64,000 bases of DNA. It comes from Pseudomonas botevensis. Lineage in GTDB: Bacteria > Pseudomonadota > Gammaproteobacteria > Pseudomonadales > Pseudomonadaceae. Of the stretch, positions 17,470-26,139 are shown one piece after another. Under the pieces are notes generated by a model. The model had not been told where the DNA came from and made no database searches. It saw only the letters and a list, made by a program, of their open reading frames with translations. The position numbers were made by a program, and so were the translations under genes. The number at the start of each line of letters is the position of its first letter. Position 1 is the first letter of the stretch. The stretch lies in NCBI RefSeq assembly GCF_019145475.1, contig NZ_JAHTKI010000007.1, positions 1 through 64,000 on the forward strand, written 5' to 3'.

Positions 17470-18739
17470 AGCCCTCCCAGTCTTCGCCCTCATCGACTGC
17501 AACAGCTTTTACGCAAGCTGTGAGCGGGTGTTTCGCCCAGACTTGGCCAAGGTGCCGATCGTAGTGCTGTCTAACAACGACGGCTGTGTTATCGCTCGAT
17601 CTGCCGATGCCAAGCCGTTTGTGAAAATGGGTGAGCCGTATTTCCAAATCAAGCACAAACTCCAGCAGCACGGCATCGTTCCCTTCTCATCTAATTACGC
17701 GCTCTACGGTGACATGAGCGAACGAGTGATGACGGTCATCGAGTCTTTGGTGCCGGCGGTGGAGGTTTACAGCATCGATGAGGCGTTCGCTGATCTGTCC
17801 GGTATCACGCAACTGGACACCCTGGGTCGGCAGATCCGCAGCCAAGTGCTACGCACCACTGGCATACCGGTAGGGGTAGGAATTGCTCACACCAAAACAC
17901 TCGCCAAGCTGGCAAACCACACGGCAAAACGTCTGCAGGCTCAGACTGGAGGTGTGGTAAACATCTGCGATCCGATGAAACGGGACTGGGTACTGCGTAA
18001 CACTGACGTCGCCGAGGTTTGGGGAGTAGGCAGGAAGATGAAACTGCACCTGGACGGCATGGGCATTAAAACAGCGATGGATCTGGCCAAGACCGATCCA
18101 TGGACGCTGCGCAAAAGCTTCAGTGTGGTCATCGAGAAAACAGCCCGAGAGCTCGCTGGCACGCCTTGCCTGGAATTAGACGAGCCGGACCCACCCAAGC
18201 AAGAGATTTGCTGCAGCCGCATGTTCGGTCAGCGCCTCAAAGAGTTGCCGCCGATCAAAGAGGCCGTGGCCACTTACATGCAGCGAGCGACAGAGAAGTT
18301 GCGAGCGCAAAACTCTCTATGCAAAAAGATCAGGGTCAGCATACGTACAGGCATGTTCAATCCTGAGGAAGCAAAGTATGCCAATGGCGTCGTGATTGAT
18401 CTGCCCTACCCAACCGACGACGTCAGGCTACTGACAAAGGTCGCCGTTGACGCATTGGATTGCGTGTTCAGACCGGGATTCAACTACAGCAAGGCTGAAG
18501 TGCTCTTACTCAACCTTTGCCAGCCAGGTGAATACACGGACGACCTGTTCGCGACCTCCCAACCTGTCGAGGCCACCAAGGTCATGAGCGTGCTGGATCA
18601 GATCAATCAACGATGGGGCAAGGGAACACTGCGTACTGCCAGCGTCCCTGCTAATCCCACATGGGCAATGCGTCGAGAATTGATGAGCCAGAGCTACACG
18701 ACACGACTCGACCAGTTGTGGAAGGTCTCATGTTGCTAA
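17462..18739 (+). CDS. umuC: UmuC, Y-family translesion DNA polymerase V catalytic subunit
   Basis: 425 aa from the ATG at 17462 (MSKALPVFALIDCNSFYASC), chosen over the ATG at 17450 because it matches the family N-terminus. Y-family motifs are present: DCNSFYASCERVFRPDL near the start, the palm motif YSIDEAFADL with the catalytic acidic pair, and the helix-hairpin-helix region VWGVGRKMKLHL. The C-terminal LF/little-finger and UmuC tail regions are complete. It copies past DNA lesions with UmuD'. Overlaps umuD at the 5' end; its last 12 bases overlap the 3' end of the opposing gene. Confidence 0.97.
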   Translation: MSKALPVFALIDCNSFYASCERVFRPDLAKVPIVVLSNNDGCVIARSADAKPFVKMGEPYFQIKHKLQQHGIVPFSSNYALYGDMSERVMTVIESLVPAVEVYSIDEAFADLSGITQLDTLGRQIRSQVLRTTGIPVGVGIAHTKTLAKLANHTAKRLQAQTGGVVNICDPMKRDWVLRNTDVAEVWGVGRKMKLHLDGMGIKTAMDLAKTDPWTLRKSFSVVIEKTARELAGTPCLELDEPDPPKQEICCSRMFGQRLKELPPIKEAVATYMQRATEKLRAQNSLCKKIRVSIRTGMFNPEEAKYANGVVIDLPYPTDDVRLLTKVAVDALDCVFRPGFNYSKAEVLLLNLCQPGEYTDDLFATSQPVEATKVMSVLDQINQRWGKGTLRTASVPANPTWAMRRELMSQSYTTRLDQLWKVSCC

Positions 18740-19396
18740 GGCATAGATTTGACTGGGCTCGACCGTACAGGCAGCCAATGCTGCCATTGTGCGTTTCTCT
18801 GGGTTCCATATCGTCAAACACCACACTCGCTTGACCAGACGGCCCAGGAAGAAATCTGTCCAATCGGTATGTATTTTTTGTTCTGAGCAATCCAGCGACC
18901 CAGGCTCAATCGTGCTGCTCCAGTCCAGCACAACGACGTCGTTGGACTCTATAAGTCCCAGCGCTTCGGTCCATTCGCGAAAAAGTGCTCGCCTGCATGA
19001 TGCGAGTTCATCACACTTTGAAAGGTCAAGTGAGTTACAGAAATCGTCATAAAGTGGTGGGCGTTCTGAACTGCCGTCATCAGTTTTGAGGAGCTTGCCA
19101 ATTTGCTTGCGATTGAGCGCTTTCCAAGCTGCTTCATCCACATTCCAGATCATATAGGGCTCAGGGTAGTCAGCCACTTGGAGTTCATTGACGATCCTTC
19201 GATGCCATTCACGCTGGCTCGCCGTAATCTCCTCGTAGAGCTTGGAAAGAGCTATTTTGTGCAGCGACGTATCGATTAAGGCTTTGTCGTCGACACTGAA
19301 ATACACGAACTCAAAAAAGCTACCGACTGCGTCTAGACGATGCCGCAACGAATTCCGTGAATCTGCCGTCTCTTTGTGTGTAACCGTGTGTCCCAT
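18728..19396 (-). CDS. Hypothetical cytoplasmic protein convergent with umuC
   Basis: 222 aa from the ATG at 19396 (MGHTVTHKETADSRNSL), with GGGAAGAG just upstream; a GTG codon at 19399 is also possible. No signal peptide, membrane span or recognisable domain. There are several Trp-rich blocks (QREWHRRIVNEL, MIWNVDEAAWKAL, DWTDFFLGRLVKRVWCLTIWN) and six cysteines. The 3' end overlaps umuC by 12 bases on the opposite strand. I do not recognise it. It could be a phage-type or accessory gene left beside the umuDC operon. Confidence 0.65.
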   Translation of the reverse strand: MGHTVTHKETADSRNSLRHRLDAVGSFFEFVYFSVDDKALIDTSLHKIALSKLYEEITASQREWHRRIVNELQVADYPEPYMIWNVDEAAWKALNRKQIGKLLKTDDGSSERPPLYDDFCNSLDLSKCDELASCRRALFREWTEALGLIESNDVVVLDWSSTIEPGSLDCSEQKIHTDWTDFFLGRLVKRVWCLTIWNPEKRTMAALAACTVEPSQIYALAT

Positions 19397-19560
19397 CACT
19401 TTCTCTTCCCTGATTGTTCGATGTCGCTTTGTCTTTCAACCAAGCCAAACACGCTAGCAAGGATCAGGGCAAAAAAATGTAGGACGACTCAGCTGAATGT
19501 GCAGGAACTTGGTGAGATGCTTGGCGCCCTGCGACCTCACATTCCGAACCGTCTCTCTAA

Positions 19561-19764
19561 AATGGCGGTTGATAAAGCGCGGTGATGCGCCCATCGCGCT
19601 GAAAGGTACGACGATATCAGGTGTCCCGGTCAGGGCTATTCTGGCCAGTGTTGCTGCCGGTTTCGCGGCGATCCTAGTCAACTTATTTCGCCCTTGGCCA
19701 GGTCTTTGAATTCCTGATCTCGACATCCGGCGACGTGGTGCTGGTGTATCTAGTTATTGCCCAC
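19561..19764 (+). pseudogene. Remnant of an amino-acid permease gene (frameshifted)
   Basis: Reading the plus strand, one frame gives KRGDAPIALKGTTISGVPVR followed by AILASVAAGFAAILVNLF. A neighbouring frame continues VFEFLISTSGDVVLVYLVIA. Together these follow the order of the APC-superfamily permeases of the GabP/AnsP type (RGDAP, GVPVRAIL, VF-FL--SSG, VYLVIA). The two halves are joined by a frameshift near 19700 and the rest of the gene (over 300 codons) is missing on both sides. The fragment is therefore a decayed relic and is not expected to make protein. Its right end abuts the DUF421 gene on the opposite strand. The stretch 19397-19560 holds nothing else that I can identify. Confidence 0.6.
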
Positions 19765-20211
19765 TCAGGACTCTTGGGGAATCACTGAAATCTTCCCGTT
19801 GCGCTCAATGATCGCAAACTTGATCTGCTCGATCTTCTCAATCCCCTGACTGGATCGGGCAGCCTCCATGACGTCCGCTTCCACCAACCGCGCGTTGCGC
19901 AGCCGGTGGTGCAGCAGTTTGCCGTTCTCGACAATGATCGTCGGCTCGCCATCAATGAGTCGGGAAACCCATCCCGAGCGCTGTTTCAGCAAGGAAAGGC
20001 CGACATCGATGGCGATCAGCGTCACGATCACCAGCATCGCGTTGGTGAGTGAGAAGTCATCCCCCAGCAAGGCTTGTTGCGTAGCTTCGCCAATGATCAT
20101 CAGCAACACAAAATCGAAGGTCGTCAACTCCGCCAGTGAGCGCCTGCCGGCGATCTTGAAGAGCACCATGAGCGCTACATACATGGCCGCCGCGCGCAGA
20201 ACCGAGTCCAT
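19765..20211 (-). CDS. DUF421/YetF-family membrane protein
   Basis: 148 aa. Starts with two to three hydrophobic segments (MYVALMVLFKIAGRRSLAEL, FDFVLLMIIGEATQQALLG, AMLVIVTLIAIDVGLSLL) including the family GRRSLAELTTFDFVLLMIIGE block. It then has the cytoplasmic region with GEPTIIVENGKL and the short C-terminal beta domain. Length is close to the usual 150-170 aa. The function of DUF421 proteins is not settled. Seven bases separate it from the next gene, so the two are probably cotranscribed. Confidence 0.9.
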   Translation of the reverse strand: MDSVLRAAAMYVALMVLFKIAGRRSLAELTTFDFVLLMIIGEATQQALLGDDFSLTNAMLVIVTLIAIDVGLSLLKQRSGWVSRLIDGEPTIIVENGKLLHHRLRNARLVEADVMEAARSSQGIEKIEQIKFAIIERNGKISVIPQES

Positions 20212-20218
20212 GGGGCAC

Positions 20219-20737
20219 CTAGGGAAAAATGAATTGAGAGAGCGTCACGCCGCTGGAGCTCGGCGTACTGATATGGCTACGAAACAGCCCCAGGCCGTCG
20301 CCACGCAAGGTCAGATACAGGCTGATGTCGCCTCGGGTGTCGGCTTGTAGCCACAGGCGCAGACCATTGGCCGAACTGCGGCTGCGCACCGGTTGCGGCT
20401 GCAGGGTCTCGATGCTGAAACCTTCGAGCAGGTCCCCGGTCAGCTCAAGTTCCACCGTCGACTCTGGCGCTGCCGCCATGCTGATCTTCATCGAGTTGGT
20501 TGAGCCGTTGCGGTAGAACATTTCATACTTCACCCGGACATTGCCATCCTCCGAGCGTACGTCCCGACTGCTGATCACACCGCGGGAAAATAATCCCGCC
20601 AAGGCCAGTGCCACCACCAGCACCAGGACATACCAACCGCAGCGTTCGAAGCGCCAGACCTTCAATTGATACGCCATGTCCTCACGGATCGGCGTTTCCC
20701 TGCTGCGCAGATCAGGATGGTGGGTTTCATCACTCAT
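20219..20737 (-). CDS. Predicted single-pass membrane protein, unknown function
   Basis: 172 aa from the ATG at 20737 (MSDETHHPDLRSRETPIRED), which has a strong GGAGG ribosome site. A longer in-frame reading to 20860 has no such site. One hydrophobic helix (WYVLVLVVALALAGLFSRGV) after a 40-residue cytoplasmic N-terminus is followed by a beta-rich domain of about 110 residues that would be periplasmic. It precedes and is probably cotranscribed with the DUF421 gene. I do not recognise the family. The 317 bases upstream (20738-21054) contain only open frames with poor ribosome sites, and I see no gene there. Confidence 0.8.
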   Translation of the reverse strand: MSDETHHPDLRSRETPIREDMAYQLKVWRFERCGWYVLVLVVALALAGLFSRGVISSRDVRSEDGNVRVKYEMFYRNGSTNSMKISMAAAPESTVELELTGDLLEGFSIETLQPQPVRSRSSANGLRLWLQADTRGDISLYLTLRGDGLGLFRSHISTPSSSGVTLSQFIFP

Positions 20738-21054
20738 GGTCAGCCCCTCCTCCCCTACTGCACAGCAATGAAAGGGCTGTATACCTTCCAATGCGTATTC
20801 CGTAGCCGGTGTTTGGCCTACGGCGAGTAAACGACGTACCACATTCGATAACCTCACCACTGCCCTGCACCTCGGACAACGACATCACAATCATGCCCGC
20901 CTTACAGGGCTCGGCGGTGGGCAGAACCAGCGAATGTTCGCGCAGGTAATCAACAGTGCCTCTAGCGGTGGACATCTCAGGTTCCCGAAAACATTGCTGT
21001 TCGGTTGACCTTCGCAAGCGCTGTTCAGTTGCGTCTATGCCCTCGCAAAGTCGA

Positions 21055-21207
21055 TCACTGACCCTGCTCGGCAGGCTTGTCCTTTTGTATCTGTAACGAC
21101 GCCTTGCTTTTGTCGCCATCCTTGTTGGGAGCGTCATTCGAACCTTCGAAACAGCCCTGCAAAAGCAACACTGAACAAAGTCCCAAACAGGCACAGATTG
21201 TTTTCAT
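21055..21207 (-). CDS. 50-aa predicted lipoprotein
   Basis: Short gene: MKTICACLGLCSVLLLQGCF is a type II signal peptide with lipobox LQGC (cysteine 19), followed by about 30 hydrophilic, Lys/Asp/Gln-rich residues ending PAEQGQ. A GGGAGAGG ribosome site precedes the ATG. It lies downstream of the alcohol dehydrogenase gene on the same strand, 57 bases away. The short mature part resembles small entericidin-like or spacer lipoproteins in size only. Confidence 0.75.
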   Translation of the reverse strand: MKTICACLGLCSVLLLQGCFEGSNDAPNKDGDKSKASLQIQKDKPAEQGQ

Positions 21208-21264
21208 GATCCTCTCCCGCTAAATGATTTCTGTGGCGAGTGCTCTCGTCACAGGTCCGATTGA

Positions 21265-22491
21265 TCATATGGCCGGCACCAACGGTGCGGTCCCGTCCAC
21301 TTCGGCCAGCGGCATATCGCCGCCGCCCGGCGTGAGGATGACCTTGCGGCAGTCTTCCTGTTTCTTGTCGAAAATCCTGTAGCCCTCGGCCGCCTGTTCC
21401 AGCGAGAGTCGATGGCTGATGATTGCATCCGGTTGCAGCCGCCCGGTTTCGATATATCCCAGCAATTCCGGGAGATAGCGCTGCACATGGGTCTGGCCCA
21501 TCTTGAAGGTCAGGCCCTTGTCAAAGGCGTCGCCGAACAGGAACCCATGGATAAACCCGGCGTACACACCCGGCACACTGACTACGCCCCCTCGGCGCAC
21601 CGCCGCGATGCACTGACGCAACGCCTTGCCGCTGCTGCCTTCGAGCTTGAGTGTGGCCAGCACGGTTTCCGTGGTGCTGCCCTTGGCCTCGAATCCCACC
21701 GCATCGATCACGCCGTCCACACCACGGCTACCCGGCGTCTGGCTGATGATGGTATCCGCCGCGTCATCGTCGTCATCGAAGTTGATCGGGATCACGCCGT
21801 AGGTGCGTTGCGCGTAGTCCAGTCGATAGGGATGGTGATCAACCATGAAGATGTGCTCGACGCCGAGCATTCGGGCGCATGCTGCGCTGAGCAGTCCGAC
21901 CGGTCCGGCCCCATAAATCGCCAGACTCGAACCCTTCCCCACGCCCGCATTGATCACGGCCTGCCACGCGGTCGGAAGAATGTCGGAAAGGAACAGGACT
22001 TTTTCGTCCGCCAGCGTTCCCGGCACCTTGAACGGTCCGGTGTTGGCTTTCGGCACCCTCACCCGTTCGGCCTGCCCGCCGGGAATGCCACCGTACATTC
22101 GGCTGTAGCCGAACAGCGCGGCCGGCGGAGGTATCAGCTTTTTGTTCATAGCCGCGCCCGCGCCGGTATTGGTCGTCTCGCAGGCCGCGTAGAGTTCCTG
22201 CTGGCAGAAGAAACAGTCACCGCAGGCAATCACGAACGGGATCACCACCCGATCCCCGCGCTGCACGGCGGTGACTGCCGTGCCTGTTTCCTCCACGATG
22301 CCCATGAACTCATGGCCAAAGATATCGCCGTGCTCGACGGTCGGAATCTTGCCCCGGTACAGGTGCAGATCCGAGCCGCAGATCGCTGTGGCGGTCACTC
22401 GAAGGATGATGTCGTCCGGTGCCTCGATAATCGGATCCGGTACGGTTTCGACTCTGACATCATGAGCACCGTGGTAGGTCATTGCTCGCAT
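21265..22491 (-). CDS. Zinc-dependent alcohol dehydrogenase, glutathione-independent formaldehyde dehydrogenase-like
   Basis: 408-aa medium-chain dehydrogenase. Catalytic zinc ligands are visible at Cys38 ([10 protein letters not shown]) and His60 (IFGHEFMG). The structural zinc cysteines lie in [16 protein letters not shown]. The NAD-binding fold has [21 protein letters not shown] long insertion after the zinc loop, with [20 protein letters not shown], is typical of the FdhA/Zn-threonine-dehydrogenase-like branch that oxidises formaldehyde or alcohols. The last ~20 residues are a less conserved tail. Cytoplasmic. The exact substrate cannot be read from sequence. Confidence 0.9.
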   Translation of the reverse strand: MRAMTYHGAHDVRVETVPDPIIEAPDDIILRVTATAICGSDLHLYRGKIPTVEHGDIFGHEFMGIVEETGTAVTAVQRGDRVVIPFVIACGDCFFCQQELYAACETTNTGAGAAMNKKLIPPPAALFGYSRMYGGIPGGQAERVRVPKANTGPFKVPGTLADEKVLFLSDILPTAWQAVINAGVGKGSSLAIYGAGPVGLLSAACARMLGVEHIFMVDHHPYRLDYAQRTYGVIPINFDDDDDAADTIISQTPGSRGVDGVIDAVGFEAKGSTTETVLATLKLEGSSGKALRQCIAAVRRGGVVSVPGVYAGFIHGFLFGDAFDKGLTFKMGQTHVQRYLPELLGYIETGRLQPDAIISHRLSLEQAAEGYRIFDKKQEDCRKVILTPGGGDMPLAEVDGTAPLVPAI

Positions 22492-22756
22492 GGTGGAATC
22501 CTCTGGCGATGGAATTGAAGAAGTGCCTCTTCAAGTTCCGAAGGACTCAGCCGCAGTGAGTTCACTCTGCATCACGTATTCCGGATCAGCGGGATGGCGG
22601 TACATGGATTTGCCGAGGGAACCCGGCAGGAAACGCGCCGCCGGTAAACGTCGTGGATGCCACGTTCATCGTGAAATGTACCGAAACCATCATCGCCGGA
22701 TCTTCGCCGTCGAATGATCACCGTATGCTGAGGATCCGGTCGCCGGTACCTTTGCA

Positions 22757-23011
22757 TCATCGAGAATCAGGCTTGTTCATCATTGCCCGCTTAATGCGTA
22801 TCCAGTCCCGATAAGCTTGCGTACGCTTTGCGTCGGCCCAGGCCTTGGCCTCGGAGAAACGGCTCCAGACGTCAGGTTCATCCAAACCGGCCTCAATGAT
22901 CCGGTAGGCCTCCTCCTCCAATCGATCCGCCTCGCGAAACATTTCAGTGTTACGTGCAATCTCGGCGTCCCACGCCTGGCTGGTGCTGAGCCGCAGACTA
23001 TTATCGCTCAT
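22757..23011 (-). CDS. Small hypothetical protein (84 aa)
   Basis: 84 aa from the ATG at 23011 (MSDNSLRLSTSQAWD), with AGGAG close upstream. Highly charged, helical, with many Glu, Arg and Trp residues and no membrane segment or signal. Its ATG overlaps the stop of the preceding gene by four bases (ATGA), so the two are translationally coupled. Such proteins are common among Pseudomonas; I know no function. The 265 bases between it and the alcohol dehydrogenase (22492-22756) carry no recognisable gene. Confidence 0.75.
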   Translation of the reverse strand: MSDNSLRLSTSQAWDAEIARNTEMFREADRLEEEAYRIIEAGLDEPDVWSRFSEAKAWADAKRTQAYRDWIRIKRAMMNKPDSR

Positions 23012-23265
23012 CGATCTCCTGCCTCTTCCCAAATGAGGGCAGTGCCTGGTCGCCATTGCACCTCAGTGATACCAAAGCGCTCGGCCATAGGTCTGGTCAT
23101 GCGCCTGAGTGGCGCGCGTCCCGGCTTGGGGATCGGCGCAATACCTGCATCGCAACTGGCCCACTGCCAAGCGTGAGCATTGTTCATCTCACTGGTGCGG
23201 ATAATGAATGTTTTCCGATCCCCATGAAGCATGTACTCGATCACAAATAACTCAACCTGGCTCAT
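23008..23265 (-). CDS. DUF6555-like small Pseudomonas protein
   Basis: 85 aa from the ATG at 23265 (MSQVELFVIEYMLHGDRKTF), chosen because AAGGAG lies 6 bases upstream. An in-frame extension to 23334 has no site. Conserved-looking blocks are YMLHGDRKTFIIRTSEM, NNAHAWQWASCDAG, PRMTRP-like PLRRMTRPMAERFGIT and VQWRPG, which match what I remember of DUF6555 proteins in Pseudomonas. Function unknown. Precedes and overlaps the next small gene. The 238 bases upstream (23266-23503) appear noncoding. Confidence 0.75.
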   Translation of the reverse strand: MSQVELFVIEYMLHGDRKTFIIRTSEMNNAHAWQWASCDAGIAPIPKPGRAPLRRMTRPMAERFGITEVQWRPGTALIWEEAGDR

Positions 23266-23503
23266 GAGGTTCTCCTTATGCTCATAGCAAGTGATGCAGG
23301 TTGAGTGAGAAAATTCAGAAAGATTGTCGGACAACTTATCGAAAGTTGAATAGATCCCAAAAATCTATACACAAAATTCAACTATGTACAATTTTCACAT
23401 CGAATAGTGGGCCATTGAGCTTACATGCGTCATCTTGGTTTTTTAGACTAGCCCCCCGTATTCCGGGAGCGAGAGGAAACCGCCGCTCACGACGGCCCTA
23501 AAC

Positions 23504-23593
23504 TTAATTGGCTATCGTGTACATGACGAAGAGAACGACTGATACCCAGACAATTGTTAACACGATGGAGTATCCAGCCAGTTGTTTGTCCAT
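23504..23593 (-). CDS. 29-aa membrane micro-protein downstream of cydAB
   Basis: 29 codons: MDKQLAGYSIVLTIVWVSVV continuing to a hydrophobic end in TIAN, one predicted transmembrane helix of about 20 residues with a charged N-terminus. It lies 142 bases past cydB on the same strand. Bd-type oxidases often carry a small third subunit of this size (CydX or a DUF2474 protein), but this sequence matches neither family that I know. The ribosome site is weak (GCGGG), so expression is uncertain. Confidence 0.5.
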   Translation of the reverse strand: MDKQLAGYSIVLTIVWVSVVLFVMYTIAN

Positions 23594-23734
23594 ATTATTA
23601 CCCGCGAAAAGTTTGGCGGGATGATCAGTCACTCATACTCATCTCGCAAGAATGGCTTCGGGCTATCACTCATGATTAAAGGGACAGTATAAGAGCCGCG
23701 TGGCGGGGAAAAATCACCTCACCACACAAGGGTT

Positions 23735-24736
23735 TCAGTGGTGCGGCGGCACACGGATTTTGCCGCTGAAGACCCGAAAGCCGTAGGTGTTGTAGACCAG
23801 GGTAACCGGCACCAGCACCGCGAAACCCACCAGCATGAATATCTGGCTATGCGCACTCGACGTGGCCGCTTGCAGAGTCAGTTCTGGCGGGATGATCAGC
23901 GGATACAACGCGGCCAGCATCAAACCGAACGCGAGGACAAAGACGCCCAACGCCGCGAACAACGGCATGCCGTGAAATCGGCTGCGAAATCCCCAGATGA
24001 AGCCCGCCAACAGCCCGACCAGCGCCAGCCCCGCCGGCAACCCGATCATCGGCGATGCGAAACGCCGGGCATATTGCCCGTGCAACGTTGTCGTCCACAC
24101 CACCAGTACGATCAACAGCCCGACAGTCACCAGCGCCAGCACGCGCGCCTGACGTGTGGCGTGCTGCTGCAGTTCATCGACAGTGCGCCAGTACAGCCAG
24201 CATGCACCCAGCCACGCATAGCCGCACACCAGCACCAGGCCACAGAACAACGGAAACGGCCCAAACCACTCCCAGCCGTTGCCGGTGTACTGCCCACCCT
24301 GATTAGGTACACCCTGCACCAGTGTGCCCAGCACCACGCCCTGCGCCACACCCGTCAACAGCGAACCGCCCAGCAGCACGCCGTCGACTGCGCGTTTCAA
24401 CCGCTCGTTTGGTGCATGATCACGGAACTCCAGGGCCATCGCGCGCAGAATCAGTGCGAGGAACATCAGGATGAACGGCAGATACAACGCCGGCAGCAGG
24501 ATCGCGTAGGCGAGCGGAAACAACGCCAGCAACCCGCCACCACCAAGTACCAGCCAGGTTTCATTGGCGTCCCAGATCGGCAGAATACTGACTGCCATCG
24601 CCCGCCTGTGATCGCTGCGGCGGGTCAGACCCAGCAGCACGCCTACTCCCAGGTCGGTGCCGTCAAGGAGCACATAATTCATGACCGAGAACGCCAGGGC
24701 TGCCGCGCACAGCAGGGTCGTAATGTCAGTGTCCAT
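23735..24736 (-). CDS. cydB: Cytochrome bd-type quinol oxidase subunit II
   Basis: 333 aa with about eight transmembrane segments. Family marks: LDGTDLGVGVLLGL near the N-terminus, IWDANETWLVLGGGGLL, and the C-terminal YNTYGFRVFSGK. Length fits the usual 330-380 aa. In the bd (cyanide-insensitive, CIO) oxidase this subunit pairs with CydA, and the complex oxidises quinol and reduces oxygen without proton pumping. It follows cydA by 9 bases. Here its partner gene is apparently frameshifted, so the product may have no complete partner. Confidence 0.95.
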   Translation of the reverse strand: MDTDITTLLCAAALAFSVMNYVLLDGTDLGVGVLLGLTRRSDHRRAMAVSILPIWDANETWLVLGGGGLLALFPLAYAILLPALYLPFILMFLALILRAMALEFRDHAPNERLKRAVDGVLLGGSLLTGVAQGVVLGTLVQGVPNQGGQYTGNGWEWFGPFPLFCGLVLVCGYAWLGACWLYWRTVDELQQHATRQARVLALVTVGLLIVLVVWTTTLHGQYARRFASPMIGLPAGLALVGLLAGFIWGFRSRFHGMPLFAALGVFVLAFGLMLAALYPLIIPPELTLQAATSSAHSQIFMLVGFAVLVPVTLVYNTYGFRVFSGKIRVPPHH

Positions 24737-24745
24737 GGCCTTTCC

Positions 24746-26121
24746 TCAGGACCCCCCGGTTTCGTCGGGCAGCGTCGGCTGCGGTCCGGCTTCGCCTCGG
24801 TGCGGGGGTTCACGCAGCAGGCGCAGCAACACCCATAACCCGATCGCGAATACCAGCAGATAGAACCCGAGAATCAGCCAGGTCGACCCGACCACTTGCG
24901 CACGCGATACCGATGACAGGCTGTCCGCGGTACGCAGCAGTCCATACACGGTGAACGGCTGGCGCCCCACTTCGGTCACCGTCCAGCCACTGAGCATGGC
25001 CAGGAACCCTGCCGGCGTCATCAAAACGCAAGCCCATAACCAGCGGCGGGAAATGTACAACCGCTTGCGCCAGCGCAGCAGCAGACTAGCCACCCCCTGC
25101 CCGAGCATCAACAGACCCAGGCCGACCATCAGCCGAAACGCAAAGAAGACCGGCGCCACCGGCGGAATATCCTGCGGCGCGAACTCGTCGAGTGCAGCGA
25201 TGGTCCCACTCAGTCGTGACGCAGATACAGCGAGCCGATACGTGGAATGGACAGTTCCCAGTGATTGCGTCGCTCATTCATGTCGGGCCAGGCGAAAATC
25301 CGCAGCGGCTCGCCGGCACCCTCGGGCGGACGCGTCCAGGAGCCTTCTATCGCCGCCACTTTTTGCGGCTGCACTTGCTGGCTATGCCGGCCATGCAGAT
25401 CGCCGACGACGATTTGCACCGGTGTCAGCACCACCAACACCCACAACGCCATGGATAATTGCACGCGCACCCGAGGGTTGTGGGCAGCCTTCAGCAACTG
25501 CCAGGCACTGATTCCCGCCACCAGTGTCGCGGTACCAAGAAACGCAGCAAGCGTCATGTGCACCAGGCGATAGGGAAACGACGGATTGAAAATGATCGCC
25601 CACCAGTCCTCGGCAAGAAATCGACCGTCCGGGCCAAGGGAAAAGCCCGCTGGGGTGTGCATCCACGAGTTGGCCGAGAGAATCCAGAACGCACTGAACA
25701 GCGACCCGGCCGCCACCGCGCAAGTCGCAAAAAAATGCAAACGTGGACCTACCTTCTTCAAGCCGAACAACATGATGCCTAGGAACCCGGCCTCGAGAAA
25801 AAACGCCGCAAGGACTTCATAGAACATCAACGGCCCGAGAATATCGCCGGCCTGAACCGAGAGCCGCGACCAGTTCAGGCCGAACTGATACTCCAGAATC
25901 AGCCCGGACGCCGTCCCGACCGCTACGGTCAAGGCAAACACCTTGAGCCAGTAGCGGTAGATATCCAGGTAGATCTCGCGTCCGCTCCTGAGCCACAACG
26001 CCTCCAGCACCATCAGACCGTTCGCCAGACCAATGGTGAAGGCTGCCAGTACGATATGAAAACCGATGGTGATCGCGAACTGGATTCGCGCGGCCATGAG
26101 CGCGGAGTCGAGAGTGTCCAT
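24746..26121 (-). pseudogene. cydA: cydA (bd oxidase subunit I), interrupted by a single-base frameshift
   Basis: The N-terminal 303 residues (MDTLDSALMAARIQFAITIG onward, with QQVQPQKVAAIEG and ERRNHWELSIP) stop at LRHD. The rest of the protein resumes in another frame as WSGTIAALDEFAPQDIPPVA and runs through PVFFAFRLMVGLG to the end. Adding one G at 25210/25211, so that CTGAGTGGG reads CTGGAGTGGG, restores an uninterrupted frame with the family's normal sequence. The pieces together make about 458 aa, a normal length for the short Q-loop CIO type. As written the gene is broken by a one-base deletion. It is either a genuine recent mutation or a sequencing error, since neighbouring sequence is undamaged. 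Confidence 0.9.
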
Positions 26122-26139
26122 GGGCCGAAGTTGACCTCG

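Noticed and set aside
20738..21194. Minus-strand open frames in the gap before the small lipoprotein
   Set aside because: No convincing ribosome site or family; the longest overlaps the lipoprotein gene out of frame and the membrane protein start.
23738..24838. 366-aa open frame on the plus strand
   Set aside because: Antisense shadow of cydB; rich in Gln, Arg and His, no ribosome site and no domain.
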